Assembly (NCBI RefSeq): GCF_023715345.1
Contig: NZ_JAMBNY010000009.1
Location: 1-64,000, forward strand
DNA: 64,000 nt
Direction: 5' to 3'
Origin: Paenibacillus camelliae
Lineage (GTDB): Bacteria; Bacillota; Bacilli; Paenibacillales; Paenibacillaceae
This document shows, one piece after another, positions 17,476-26,119 of this stretch (positions are counted from its first letter, which is position 1; every line of letters starts with the position of its first letter). The translations under genes and the position numbers were made by a program. The notes beneath the pieces were generated by a model, which was not told the DNA's origin, searched no databases, and worked only from the letters and a program-made list of their open reading frames with translations.

Positions 17476-18052
17476 GCCTGTTCACTTCTTTCATCTGTTC
17501 TCTATTGTTTATATTTTGAAGAATAAGCGGCGCATTGTCAAAAAGAACTTCTCCATTAAGCCAAACCACGTCCATCCGTTGCAATAATTTCATTACACTA
17601 AATTGCTTTAGCTTTAGCGCCTGCCTAATGTACATCTGCACGGCTTGGGGCCAAATGCTAACTAACGGATGATAATCATCGTCCAGACGAATACTATAAA
17701 CTGCCTCACTAATCGCAGCAGCAAGAAGCTTCTGTATCGCTGTGACAGTTAAAAAGGGCATATCACAAGGCAAGACTACGTATCGATCAGCAGCCTCCTC
17801 TTGCATGGCAGAATAGATCCCGGAAAGTGGACCGTTACCCTTCACCTCAGCGCAATCCGTTATTACCTTCTTACCAATAGGGAATTTCGGTAAAAGCTCC
17901 TCACGCGTAACAATAATTACATCATCACATTGCTCGGCGAGCAAGCGATAGCTTCGCTCATAAAAATACTCACCTTCTATCATTGCGAAAGCCTTAGGTG
18001 AACCGAAGCGCCTTGACTCTCCACCAGCCAGTACTACTCCGACGGTCCTCAT
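17444..18052 (-). CDS. mobA: molybdenum cofactor guanylyltransferase MobA
   Basis: 202 residues from the ATG at 18052, one base after the moaD stop codon; GGTGG at the moaD end serves as binding site. It attaches GMP from GTP to molybdopterin, giving the bis-MGD that NarG needs. The nucleotide-binding GVVLAGGESRRFGSPKAF (about 5-22) and the metal-binding LPCDMPFL (about 94-101) are intact. The overlap with moaA at the other end indicates tight translational coupling. Confidence 0.94.
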   Translation of the reverse strand: MRTVGVVLAGGESRRFGSPKAFAMIEGEYFYERSYRLLAEQCDDVIIVTREELLPKFPIGKKVITDCAEVKGNGPLSGIYSAMQEEAADRYVVLPCDMPFLTVTAIQKLLAAAISEAVYSIRLDDDYHPLVSIWPQAVQMYIRQALKLKQFSVMKLLQRMDVVWLNGEVLFDNAPLILQNINNREQMKEVNRHDSIRRRQTP

Positions 18053-18053
18053 T

Positions 18054-18293
18054 TTAGCCACCACTTACAGGCGGAATAAATGCTACCACGTCACCTGCAA
18101 CAATTAAATCATTTGGCTTAGCGTATTCCTCGTTGATCGCAACATGAAGTGAGCTTGCATAGGCTGAAAATCCTTCATAAGTAAATGATGTGCAATCTAT
18201 TAGCTCCTGAACAGTCATCGATTCAACTGCTAATTGCTCCTCGCTCTTGCCTACAATCTCCTTCAATCTAGCAAAATACTTAATAATAATCAT
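18054..18293 (-). CDS. moaD: molybdopterin synthase sulfur carrier MoaD
   Basis: 79 residues, a ubiquitin-like protein ending in PPVSGG; the terminal Gly-Gly is adenylated by MoeB and then carries the sulfur for the dithiolene. GAGGTGAG lies eight bases before the ATG. Its partner subunit MoaE is not present in the window. The likely activating enzyme, moeB, is encoded 2.8 kb upstream in the same cluster. Confidence 0.94.
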   Translation of the reverse strand: MIIIKYFARLKEIVGKSEEQLAVESMTVQELIDCTSFTYEGFSAYASSLHVAINEEYAKPNDLIVAGDVVAFIPPVSGG

Positions 18294-18344
18294 AAGCTAA
18301 TCTCACCTCACTATAACAATTTCTAACAATGATAAAGAATAATG

Positions 18345-18908
18345 TTATTTACTTAACCAATGTAGTAAAAATTCATTAATTTTCTCGCGATCATCGCGCT
18401 TTAACCCAATGATGGGACAACCTGAGCTGTTGTCATGGATAGGCTCATATTCATTATGAATTCCGAGCTCGTCGTAAATATCTTCTGGGTCATCAACAGC
18501 TTCATCTATTATGACTGCTACGATATTCTCTAGAGAGCGTAAGGACTTCCAGTCTTCTGCACTTCTTAACAATACAACCTTGGGATAGTGAGCCTGTTTT
18601 TCACCTTCAATCAAGATAATCTCAGGAGCTGCAAGCATTGCCATCTCAATCGCCATCGTTAAGGAAGGCGGCTGCTGCTTCATATGCAGCTGAATGAGTT
18701 GATCATCAAACACGATTGAGCTAGTGGAGCCTGCCTGCATATAACGCATACTATCCGTTTCTACATTAGGCTGCTCAAGTGCCCCGCCGTGACCATGGTG
18801 CTTAATAACGGCAACCTGCTTATTACACTCCGATAAAAGCTCTGTCCATCGTGAAATAAGCGTCGTCTTTCCGCAATTTTTATAGCCGACAACCTGTAGT
18901 ATTTTCAT
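18345..18908 (-). CDS. mobB: molybdopterin-guanine dinucleotide biosynthesis adaptor MobB
   Basis: 187 residues from the ATG at 18908, whose ATGA overlaps the moeA stop; a GTG nine bases upstream is an alternative. It has a P-loop GYKNCGKTTL (about 8-17), the KHHGHGG motif (about 36-42), the D-S-x-R segment and an EGEK motif (about 102-105), the usual MobB pattern. MobB binds GTP and assists MobA; it is not essential in E. coli. Confidence 0.92.
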   Translation of the reverse strand: MKILQVVGYKNCGKTTLISRWTELLSECNKQVAVIKHHGHGGALEQPNVETDSMRYMQAGSTSSIVFDDQLIQLHMKQQPPSLTMAIEMAMLAAPEIILIEGEKQAHYPKVVLLRSAEDWKSLRSLENIVAVIIDEAVDDPEDIYDELGIHNEYEPIHDNSSGCPIIGLKRDDREKINEFLLHWLSK

Positions 18909-20164
18909 AGGTTCCACTCGCGCTCACCTTCCTCCGTGCCTAACAACAGAACGTCAACAACATCTCCTTCTGAAAAACCACGGGAGCCGCCAGGTAAAGC
19001 GATGAGTGCATCCGCATGTGCTAGAGAAGTTACCGCGTTAGATTTATTGAAGCCTGCAGGAGCAACTCGTGCTCGTCCTTCTGCCAAGGTTATGCTTGCT
19101 CTAATAAAGCGCATAAATGGATTAGCCTTCGTAAAATTTTCACTTAGCTTTGCTTGTGTGTGGCGCAAATAAGGCTTATTGGCTCCCATCATCTTAAGAA
19201 GCGCAGGTCTTGTAAAAAGCTCAAAGCCTGTATAACAAGCAGACGGATTACCAGATAAGCCAAATAATAGCTTACCATCTAGCTCTGCAAGGGTCGTTAC
19301 ACTTCCAGGACGCATCGCTATTTTGTTAAACAACACTTTTGCTCCGAGCTTTTCATAGATGGCTGGCAAGTAATCATAATCACCAACACTTACACCACCT
19401 GTCGTAATTAAACAATCCGTTTCAGATAATGCTTGCTTTATTAGGTTATAGCAATCGTCTAGCTGGTCCTTCAGCTTGCCGTATGAGCGATACGGTACGC
19501 CTATTCTTTCTAGCTGAGCTTGAAGCATTGGTTCATTGCTGTTGCGAATTTTCCCATCTACTAAAGGCTCATCAATTTCGAGTAATTCAGAGCCTGTTGC
19601 GATAATGCCGACAACAGGTCGCCGCGCCACCTTTACCTTCGCATATCCAAGTGTAGCCAGCAATGCGATCGTACCTGGATGTATAAGCCCACCAGCCTCT
19701 AGCAGCACCTTGCCTGCAGCAGCATCCTCTCCTTTAAGCGAAACATTTTCTAGCTGCTGGAACGACTTTCGTATTGTAAAGCGATCTCCTGCTTCAGAAA
19801 GCTTCGCTTGCTCAAGCATAACAACCGCATCAGCCTGCTTTGGCATGGCCGCACCTGTCATAATACGTATAGCTTCTCCCTTGCCAAGCGTTCGACTAGA
19901 TACGCTTCCTGCTCCAATATGATCTACAACTTGGAAAGTAACACGCTGCTGCTCACTAGCACCAGCAGAGTCCTCTGAACGGATCGCAAAGCCATCGTAA
20001 GGCGATCGATCAAAAGGAGGAATATTATGCTTTGCAATGATTGGCTCAGCTAATATGCGGTGGTAGCTATCGTGTAACGAAATCTCTTCCACTTCTAGAA
20101 GTGGAGTATGCTCCATCATTAGCTTAATTGCCGAGTGTAGGGGGATAGGTTTTCGGAACTCCAC
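18905..20164 (-). CDS. moeA: molybdopterin molybdenumtransferase MoeA
   Basis: 419 residues from a GTG start with GGAGG eight bases upstream. It inserts molybdate into adenylated molybdopterin. Typical motifs are PPFDRSPYDGFA (about 49-60), RIMTGAAMP (about 99-107), TTGGVSVGDYDY (about 255-266) and GLSGNPSACYTGFE (about 302-315). First gene of the mo-cofactor run; the 0.94 kb upstream is filled by a repeat array, so whether it shares the narK-moeB transcript or has its own promoter is unclear. Confidence 0.97.
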   Translation of the reverse strand: MEFRKPIPLHSAIKLMMEHTPLLEVEEISLHDSYHRILAEPIIAKHNIPPFDRSPYDGFAIRSEDSAGASEQQRVTFQVVDHIGAGSVSSRTLGKGEAIRIMTGAAMPKQADAVVMLEQAKLSEAGDRFTIRKSFQQLENVSLKGEDAAAGKVLLEAGGLIHPGTIALLATLGYAKVKVARRPVVGIIATGSELLEIDEPLVDGKIRNSNEPMLQAQLERIGVPYRSYGKLKDQLDDCYNLIKQALSETDCLITTGGVSVGDYDYLPAIYEKLGAKVLFNKIAMRPGSVTTLAELDGKLLFGLSGNPSACYTGFELFTRPALLKMMGANKPYLRHTQAKLSENFTKANPFMRFIRASITLAEGRARVAPAGFNKSNAVTSLAHADALIALPGGSRGFSEGDVVDVLLLGTEEGEREWNL

Positions 20165-20184
20165 TTTTCTCTCCTCCTTTTTAG

Positions 20185-21080
20185 TTGTAGTTTTAATCGT
20201 TTTACTTTGATTACGAGGTTGTTCAATGCAGATTATTCGACGGCGAATATGTCATGCTAGCGTTCGCTTCTGTGCTCACGTAGCCGTTATCTACGCTGCG
20301 CTCCTTGCTCTCTACTAGCACGCCATCTTCTTTCAATTGAGTGCTGAGCATATCATCTCTAAAGCGACCTCCTGACGAAGGAAGGTCCGAGCGTAGAGAT
20401 GATATGCGGAGTTGTTGTTTTTATCGCTCGACTTTGATTACGAAGCTCGAGCGTTGTTGCTTATTCTACGGCGAATATGTCATGCCAGCGATCGCTTCTG
20501 TGCTCACGTAGGCATTATCTACGCTGCGCTCCTCGCTCTCTACTAGCACGCCATCTTCTTGGTACTGAAAGCCCAACGATTAAAACCTTTATTGGATTGG
20601 TTGTTTTAATCGTTCGCCTTTGATTACGAAGCTGTTCATTTGACGAAGAAATGTCCGAGCGTAGAGATGATATGCAGAGTTGTTGTTTTTATCGCTCGAC
20701 TTTGATTACGAAGCTCGAGCGTTGTTGCTTATTCTACGGCGAATATGTCATGCTAGCGTTCGCTTCTGTGCTCACGTAGCAATTATCTACGCTGCGCTCC
20801 TCGCTCTCTACTAGCACGCCATCTTCTTTCAATAGAGTGCGGAGCATATCATCTCTAAAGCGACCTCCTGACGAAGAAATGTCCGAGCGTAGAGATGATA
20901 TGCGGAGTTGTTGTTTTTATCGCTCGACTTTGATTACGAAGCTCAAGCCTGTAGCTTATTCGACGGCGAATATGTCATGCCAGCGTTCGCTTCTGTGCTC
21001 ACGTAGCCGTTATCTACGTTGCGCTCCTCGCTCTCTACTAGCCTGCCATCTTCTTGGTACTGAAAGCCAAACGATAAAAA
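20185..21080 (-). repeat. tandem intergenic repeat array 2, same family as array 1
   Basis: Five CTTTGATTACGA(A/G)G blocks begin near 20204, 20431, 20617, 20699 and 20927, with periods of about 227, 186, 82 and 228 bp. Full units also hold, on the minus strand, an ATATTCG n GAAT hairpin, a CGTAG n7 CTACG stem next to GTGAGCAC, GAGCGAGGAGCGCA, and a 13-bp hairpin (GCATATCATCTCT / AGAGATGATATGC at 20348-20407 and 20844-20903). One copy keeps only the right arm (20663-20675). A second hairpin type uses AACGATTAAAAC / GTTTTAATCGTT (20575-20614). No plausible gene is present between moeB and moeA. Confidence 0.9.
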
Positions 21081-21100
21081 ACTACATAAATATCCAAGCC

Positions 21101-22120
21101 CTAGCCAAATAGCTGATGATACAACCTCCTTGCTTCATGCTTATCTTTAAGCCCATGGATGAGCAGCCGCCCATTGCTGAAAGCAATTAAGCGATAGGGC
21201 TCCAGTGCAAGTTCTACGAAGTAGGGTGTTCTACGAACCAACTTAGCTGAACATTTGCCTACACGCTCTACATCGTCCAACGTAATCGTTCGCTGATGAT
21301 CTGGGATCACTTGAACGGTTTCTCTGCCGCATAATACAACGAATTTTGCTCGGTCAGAGGTAGTTAATGATGGATAGGTCGGCGCTAAGCCACAGGTAGG
21401 ACAATGCTCTTGCTTAATTTTTGTTACCCCGATATTTAGTCGATCATTGCCCCACAGATCAAAATGATGCACCTTGGTCATCATGCTTTCTTTATTACCA
21501 GTAAGCCACTTTAATGCTTCTCCACATTGCAAGGCAGCCGTTACTTGAACTGCCGGCCCAATAATCCCTGTGCTATCGCAGGTTTCATTCAGTGCAGGAA
21601 GTACAGGAAGCAAGCAGCGAAAGCATGCCGACATACCGGGTATAAACGGAAATACAACACCACTGCTGCCTACGCAAGCTCCGTAAATCCATGGACGATT
21701 ATATTTATGAGCAGCGTCATTAATCATTAATCTTGTTTCAAAATTGTCCGTCGCATCGATCACTAGATCACTCGTTCGAGCAAGCTGCTCTATTAATCTA
21801 CCATCAGCATGATCAATCGTTGTTGAAAGCAGCACATCAGAGCGAATCTCACGAAGTCTTTGCTCAGCTGCTACGACCTTAGGTGTTTTTTCAAGAGCAT
21901 GGGACTCCGTAAACAGATGTTGTCGTTGCAAGTTCGACAGCTCCACTACATCGCGATCAATGAGCTGCAACGTTCCGACTCCTGCACGTACTAATGTTTC
22001 AGCAGTTGCGGAGCCTAGTGCCCCGCAACCAATAATTGAAACAACCGCTTGCTCAAGCTTTCGCTGACCTTCGCTGCCAATCGGTCTAAATAGTGTCTGT
22101 CGTGCATAACGATTATCCAT
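21101..22120 (-). CDS. moeB: MoeB/ThiF family sulfur-carrier adenylyltransferase
   Basis: 339 residues, an E1-like enzyme that adenylates the C-terminal Gly of MoaD (or ThiS). It has the nucleotide-binding loop GCGALGS (31-37), the DRDxVELSNLQRQ block (55-67), a catalytic-type cysteine C181 in ETCDSTG, and zinc cysteines C166/C169 and C240/C243. An extra C-terminal part of about 90 residues beyond the zinc site is not rhodanese-like and resembles a small ubiquitin-like or unknown domain. The gene starts 29 bp after narK, with a GAGGTGAGGG site, so it is probably cotranscribed with narK. Context favours MoeB over ThiF. Confidence 0.88.
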   Translation of the reverse strand: MDNRYARQTLFRPIGSEGQRKLEQAVVSIIGCGALGSATAETLVRAGVGTLQLIDRDVVELSNLQRQHLFTESHALEKTPKVVAAEQRLREIRSDVLLSTTIDHADGRLIEQLARTSDLVIDATDNFETRLMINDAAHKYNRPWIYGACVGSSGVVFPFIPGMSACFRCLLPVLPALNETCDSTGIIGPAVQVTAALQCGEALKWLTGNKESMMTKVHHFDLWGNDRLNIGVTKIKQEHCPTCGLAPTYPSLTTSDRAKFVVLCGRETVQVIPDHQRTITLDDVERVGKCSAKLVRRTPYFVELALEPYRLIAFSNGRLLIHGLKDKHEARRLYHQLFG

Positions 22121-22148
22121 TTACCCTCACCTCTTCTAGCTGCATTGT

Positions 22149-23648
22149 TTATTCTTTATTCAGCACTGAGAACGTCCCTACATAGCGAATATCCTCACCC
22201 GTTTCATCCTTCACTGCACTAATATTCAATAGTTCTAAATATTCCTCGCCATTTTTTCGACGATTCCATATCTCGCCTTGCCACATGCCATGTTCTCTTA
22301 TACTCTTCCATATTTCAGAATAAAATTCGCTAGATTGTCGACCTGACTTCAACACGTTTGGCTTCTTACCTATGACTTCCTCTTCTGTATAACCGGTAAC
22401 TTTCGTAAAGGCAGGGTTAACACTTTCAATAACACCGTTGCTATTAGTTACAAGAATCCCTTGCGCGGTGCTCTTAAACACATCTGCCATCACCGTTAAT
22501 TTGCCATGATAAAGCATCCATAGGATTAGGACTAGGCTTGCTAAACCAACCTGTGATAACAGCATAAATCCGATCGAATACTGACCAGTAAGTGAATGGA
22601 TCGCTGATAGAAGCAAGGGAGGAAAAAATCCACCAAGTCCACCCATCATCGAAACAATTCCGTTTGCAATCCCCGCTTGATTGTTAAAGTATTGTGGAAC
22701 AAGCTTGAAGATAATCCCGTTACCTGCACCTGCACAAAAAGCGATCGCTAAGCAGCCAATCGTATATAAAGCAATGCCAGGTGAGAATGCCAATAAAATT
22801 GCTGCAACCGTTAATGCAGCAAAGGCTGCAATTAGCATATACAACGAATTAAAGCGGTCCGCCAGCCAGCCACCAACGGGACGCATAAAGGTTGCTACCG
22901 CAATGAATATCGCAGTGCGAATGCCCGCATCCACCTTGCTCAGGTCAAAGTTGCTCACTAGGAAGTTCGGCAAATACACCGTAAACGCTACAAACGACCC
23001 GAACGTAATAAAGTACAGCAATGAAAACAACCAGAGCTTTTCATTTTTGTATATGCCTTTAATCTGTTCCATAATGGGAGTCTTCACCTTTGTTTCCTTA
23101 CGATCACCTACAATAAAAGTAATCAATGCAAAGACTAGCAACACGATGAGATAAAATTTTACTGTGATACTCCAGCCAAATTGGTTAGCTATGATTGGTG
23201 CAGCAAAGGTCGAAACCGCAGTCCCAATATTACCAAGACCATAAATACCATTAACTAAACCATGTCTTTCTTTAGCGTAATACTTTGGCAATGAGGTTAC
23301 TCCAACAGAGAACACTGCACCGCCTATACCAAGAAACAAACCGCCAATAATTAGATCCGTAGCAGAATTCGCTTCACTTATATAATAAACAGGGAATAAT
23401 AACAAAATAAAACTAATAAAAAATACTAGTCGAGCACCAATCACGTTTGCATAGTAACCAAGCGGAATACGTAAAATTGAGCCTAACACTACAGGTATTG
23501 CGGTAATAAGAGCAATCTGGCTTTCTGGAATGCTGATATCCTCTCGCATATAAGGCATTAAAGAGGAAATAACGACCCATACTGCAAAGCCAACAATTAA
23601 GTTCATTGTTTGTAATGGTAACTGCAATTTTCTAATCAAATCCATCAC
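22149..23648 (-). CDS. narK: NarK-type nitrate/nitrite transporter fused to a PAS domain
   Basis: 499 residues. Residues 1-385 form a 12-helix major-facilitator transporter of the NarK/NasA/NarT type: AFTVYLPNFLVSNF (221-234), GLGNIGTAVSTF (137-148), FKLVPQYF (314-321) and MMGGLGGFFPP (334-344) are family blocks. Residues about 388-499 are a complete PAS plus PAC domain (GVIESVNPAFTKVTGYTEEE, 405-424; WQGEIWNRRKNGEEY, 456-470) on the cytoplasmic side. Ordinary NarK proteins end near residue 390, so this is a fusion, read through without frameshift. The start codon has AGAAAGG unusually close by. It lies in front of moeB, under a promoter with an NreC box. Confidence 0.9.
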   Translation of the reverse strand: MMDLIRKLQLPLQTMNLIVGFAVWVVISSLMPYMREDISIPESQIALITAIPVVLGSILRIPLGYYANVIGARLVFFISFILLLFPVYYISEANSATDLIIGGLFLGIGGAVFSVGVTSLPKYYAKERHGLVNGIYGLGNIGTAVSTFAAPIIANQFGWSITVKFYLIVLLVFALITFIVGDRKETKVKTPIMEQIKGIYKNEKLWLFSLLYFITFGSFVAFTVYLPNFLVSNFDLSKVDAGIRTAIFIAVATFMRPVGGWLADRFNSLYMLIAAFAALTVAAILLAFSPGIALYTIGCLAIAFCAGAGNGIIFKLVPQYFNNQAGIANGIVSMMGGLGGFFPPLLLSAIHSLTGQYSIGFMLLSQVGLASLVLILWMLYHGKLTVMADVFKSTAQGILVTNSNGVIESVNPAFTKVTGYTEEEVIGKKPNVLKSGRQSSEFYSEIWKSIREHGMWQGEIWNRRKNGEEYLELLNISAVKDETGEDIRYVGTFSVLNKE

Positions 23649-23688
23649 CTTTCTTGGTTGAAGAATTTACAATTGATCCCCTACAAAT

Positions 23689-23753
23689 ATTGTAGCTTAG
23701 CTTGCCGATTTCGCTTACTAGGGAACTCCCTTTGTTTAAATGTAAATTCCCTA
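23689..23753 (-). promoter_or_regulatory. narK promoter with NreC-type box
   Basis: The plus strand at 23719-23732 reads TAGGGAACTCCCTT, 13 of 14 matches to the staphylococcal NreC palindrome TAGGGN4CCCTA. On the minus strand a second half-site TAGGG (23749-23753) lies 21 bp upstream, and TACAAT (23689-23694) lies 24 bp downstream as the -10. No good -35 is present, as expected for an activated promoter with the palindrome centred near -43. The narG promoter has the same geometry. Confidence 0.75.
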
Positions 23754-23770
23754 TTCACCCTAAAAAAACT

Positions 23771-23819
23771 AAAAACCATGAGCAGTGGCAGGAACGAACC
23801 GGCCTTACTCATGGTTTTT
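23771..23819 (-). terminator. terminator downstream of the nar-nre operon
   Basis: Twelve-bp stem, AAAAACCATGAG (23771-23782) and CTCATGGTTTTT (23808-23819), with a long GC-rich loop, followed on the minus strand by a T-rich tail. It lies just after the hemerythrin gene and ahead of the narK promoter. Confidence 0.8.
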
Positions 23820-23834
23820 ATGTGAGCTTGTATA

Positions 23835-24353
23835 TTATTCATCGATTAATGTATGCAGCTGCTGAGCTAAACGCTCTTGATCAAGCTTACTCATCACTTG
23901 AGCTGTCATCGAAAACAGCACGGATTCCTCCTTAACAAAGTGGACGGTCAATATTTCAAATGCCTCTGCTGCATCACCTACAATGCTGCGTATCTCTTCT
24001 AATGAATGCTCATCAACAGCGTGGTGAAGAAAATGATCAATATAGGATGTTACTTCCTCATGCTCCTGTTCAATAGACATAATCGGTCCCTGATCGTAGC
24101 CGATATATTGACCAAGCAGTGGGAAGAAGTAGCTTTCTTCTTTCTTGCAATGTTTTTCTAAAGGTTGCTTAAATGCGAGAATAAGCTGACGCAATCGTTC
24201 TAATTCTCCGCGTGCTTGAACAGTGCTATACCCACCTTTTTGCAGCGCCAACACAATTTGATGCCATTCATTCATCAAATGTGATAAGTAGCGATGCTCA
24301 AGTTCAAGGATGCGCATAGCTGGTATTGTGCTATTTAGCTGAAGTGCACTCAT
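23835..24353 (-). CDS. hemerythrin-like (HHE) protein
   Basis: 172 residues. The di-iron ligand pattern of hemerythrin-like proteins is visible: EHRYLSHLM (about 19-27), HCKKEESYFFP (about 68-78), EQEHEEV (about 94-100) and HFVKEESVLF (about 139-148). Such domains bind oxygen, nitric oxide or act in iron-sulfur repair. It lies 57 bp after nreC, the last gene of the narGHJI-nreABC run, so a part in protecting or tuning the oxygen/nitrate sensory system, or in handling nitric oxide from nitrite, is plausible but inferred. A terminator follows directly. Confidence 0.85.
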   Translation of the reverse strand: MSALQLNSTIPAMRILELEHRYLSHLMNEWHQIVLALQKGGYSTVQARGELERLRQLILAFKQPLEKHCKKEESYFFPLLGQYIGYDQGPIMSIEQEHEEVTSYIDHFLHHAVDEHSLEEIRSIVGDAAEAFEILTVHFVKEESVLFSMTAQVMSKLDQERLAQQLHTLIDE

Positions 24354-24409
24354 GGTGTAACCACCTTTCTGCTACTGTATCGTTAGCAGAGTTCGACGAT
24401 ATGGTCCAC

Positions 24410-25057
24410 TTAAAAATCCAACAGCTTCTTCTTAAGCGCATATTCTACGAGCTCTGGTCTCGTCTTCAGATTAAGCTTTTCCATAATTTTCGCTTTTGTC
24501 GCTTCGACAGTCTTTACTGAAATAAATAACATCTCTGAAATCTCCTTATTGCCATAGCCTTTAGCAACGAGCGGTAAGATTTCAATTTCTCGAGTCGTTA
24601 AAATTTGAAATGGAGTATTGCTGTCCGCTTCTTGCTTTTGACCAACAAACTCACGTACTAATGACGTCGCCATCTTTGGATGAATATAAATTTCTCCTCG
24701 ATGTACGACGCGTATGGCATTTATAAGCTCCTCGTCGGGAGAATTTTTCAGTACATATCCGCGTGCACCATTTTTCAACACATGGAACAAATATTCCTCA
24801 TCATCATACATCGTCAAAATTAATATTTTCGTATCCGGAAAATTCTCGTTTATTTTGGCTGTTGCTATTAAGCCGCTTTCACCTGGTGGCATGCTTAAAT
24901 CCATCAATAATATGTCTGGACGATGCTGGGCTACCATACTGTAGGCCTCAATTCCATCTGCTGCTGTTGCTATTACCTCCATATCCTCCTGAAAGTTAAT
25001 AATCATAGCAAACCCGCTACGCACAACTGCATGATCATCTGCTATAACAATTTTCAT
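24410..25057 (-). CDS. nreC: nitrate/oxygen response regulator NreC
   Basis: 215 residues: a receiver domain with the acidic pocket D7/D8, phosphoacceptor D53 (LLMDLSMP) and K-containing loop near 103, then a NarL/LuxR-type helix-turn-helix (about 150-215; [20 protein letters not shown] in two parts). It starts three bases after nreB and shares its transcript. By family knowledge NreC phosphorylated by NreB activates narGHJI and the transporter gene through TAGGGN4CCCTA sites. Near-perfect sites are found upstream of both narG and narK here, supporting the assignment. Confidence 0.94.
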   Translation of the reverse strand: MKIVIADDHAVVRSGFAMIINFQEDMEVIATAADGIEAYSMVAQHRPDILLMDLSMPPGESGLIATAKINENFPDTKILILTMYDDEEYLFHVLKNGARGYVLKNSPDEELINAIRVVHRGEIYIHPKMATSLVREFVGQKQEADSNTPFQILTTREIEILPLVAKGYGNKEISEMLFISVKTVEATKAKIMEKLNLKTRPELVEYALKKKLLDF

Positions 25058-25060
25058 TAG

Positions 25061-26119
25061 TTATTCCTCCCTTCTGGTAGGAATTTTTAGATGAATCGTT
25101 GTTCCTTGACCTAATTGTGATGTAATAAGCAATTCTCCACCTACGAGCTCGGCTCGTTCCTTCATGCCGTACAGTCCAAGTCCTGTTCCTTTAGAATCTC
25201 TTTTATTAAGATCAAAGCCCTGTCCTTTATCTGCAACGACCATTTCAAGAAAATGCTCTGTTTCAAATAGTCTCACGGAGATTTCATCTACTCCGGCGTA
25301 TTTTAATGCGTTAAGCACGGACTCCTGACATACTCGATAAAAGACCGTTTCAACTTCACTATTGTATCGTGTGCCGTGTAGTTCAGCGATAAATTCCACA
25401 ATAACACCATAGTTCTTTTCAATCCATTTGAAATGGGAACGGAATGCTGCTTCCAACCCCAAATCATCTAATGACGACGGCCTTAGCTCAACAGAGAGAT
25501 TGCGTATCTGATCCAAAAGACGAGTAAGAGAAGCTTCCGTATGTTGAAGCTTCTGCAATACCTCATCTGGCACATTCAAATATTTCAATACTCGCAAATC
25601 AACAAGGGAGCTAAGTAACTCTTGCGCAACGCTATCATGCAGCTCTCTAGAAATTCGCTTTCTTTCATCCTCCTGTGCCTTAATCGTATTTTTCATCATT
25701 GTATTGCGGTACAGTGTCTCCTGCGTTGCAAGCTGTCTTGTTAGATCCCGCAGCATTAATAATCGAGTCCCGTTGCTATCAATTTCTTGAAAGCTTGCTG
25801 AAAATGGGATCACACCTTTATGTCTCGTTTTCAAATAAATTTGGAATGAACTAAAATTAGCGGAATCGTTCTTCATGTAGCAATTCAAGCAGGTGGTTAG
25901 TTCTTTTTCAGTCGTGTAGCCCCTGCATGTAAGGCAAAAATTGTCGTTACCTTGCGCGTTATATAGTTGTTGAACATCTAAGGGATCTAATATATTCTCA
26001 GCGGCAGGGTTCATCGCAATCATTGCTCCCCGCGCATCAAAAAAGAACATCGGCTCGATATTGTTGTTGAACATATGCTCCAACAATTGCTTGCTAACCT
26101 CACCAGATAATGTTTTCAC
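25061..26119 (-). CDS. nreB: oxygen-sensing histidine kinase NreB
   Basis: 352 residues, cytoplasmic. The PAS sensor region carries C62, C65, C77 and C80 (CxxC-x11-CxxC), the spacing that holds the oxygen-labile [4Fe-4S] cluster in staphylococcal NreB. The HisKA_3 dimerisation helix holds the phosphorylated histidine H161 (ERKRISRELHDSVAQE). The ATPase domain (about 255-350) has NALKYA, DKGQGFD and GTGLGLYGMKERAE. It overlaps nreA by four bases (ATGA) and precedes nreC by three, so all three are translated together. Confidence 0.95.
   Translation of the reverse strand: MKTLSGEVSKQLLEHMFNNNIEPMFFFDARGAMIAMNPAAENILDPLDVQQLYNAQGNDNFCLTCRGYTTEKELTTCLNCYMKNDSANFSSFQIYLKTRHKGVIPFSASFQEIDSNGTRLLMLRDLTRQLATQETLYRNTMMKNTIKAQEDERKRISRELHDSVAQELLSSLVDLRVLKYLNVPDEVLQKLQHTEASLTRLLDQIRNLSVELRPSSLDDLGLEAAFRSHFKWIEKNYGVIVEFIAELHGTRYNSEVETVFYRVCQESVLNALKYAGVDEISVRLFETEHFLEMVVADKGQGFDLNKRDSKGTGLGLYGMKERAELVGGELLITSQLGQGTTIHLKIPTRREE

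Noticed and set aside
20185..21112. CRISPR array or a small gene (91 codons at 20837) in the second repeat region
   Set aside because: The repeats are 80-230 bp, with no short regular repeats, unique spacers or cas genes. The open frame consists of repeat sequence and has no binding site.
22681..23154. 157-codon plus-strand open frame inside narK
   Set aside because: Antisense to the transporter helices, giving hydrophobic-looking but unconserved sequence; no binding site.
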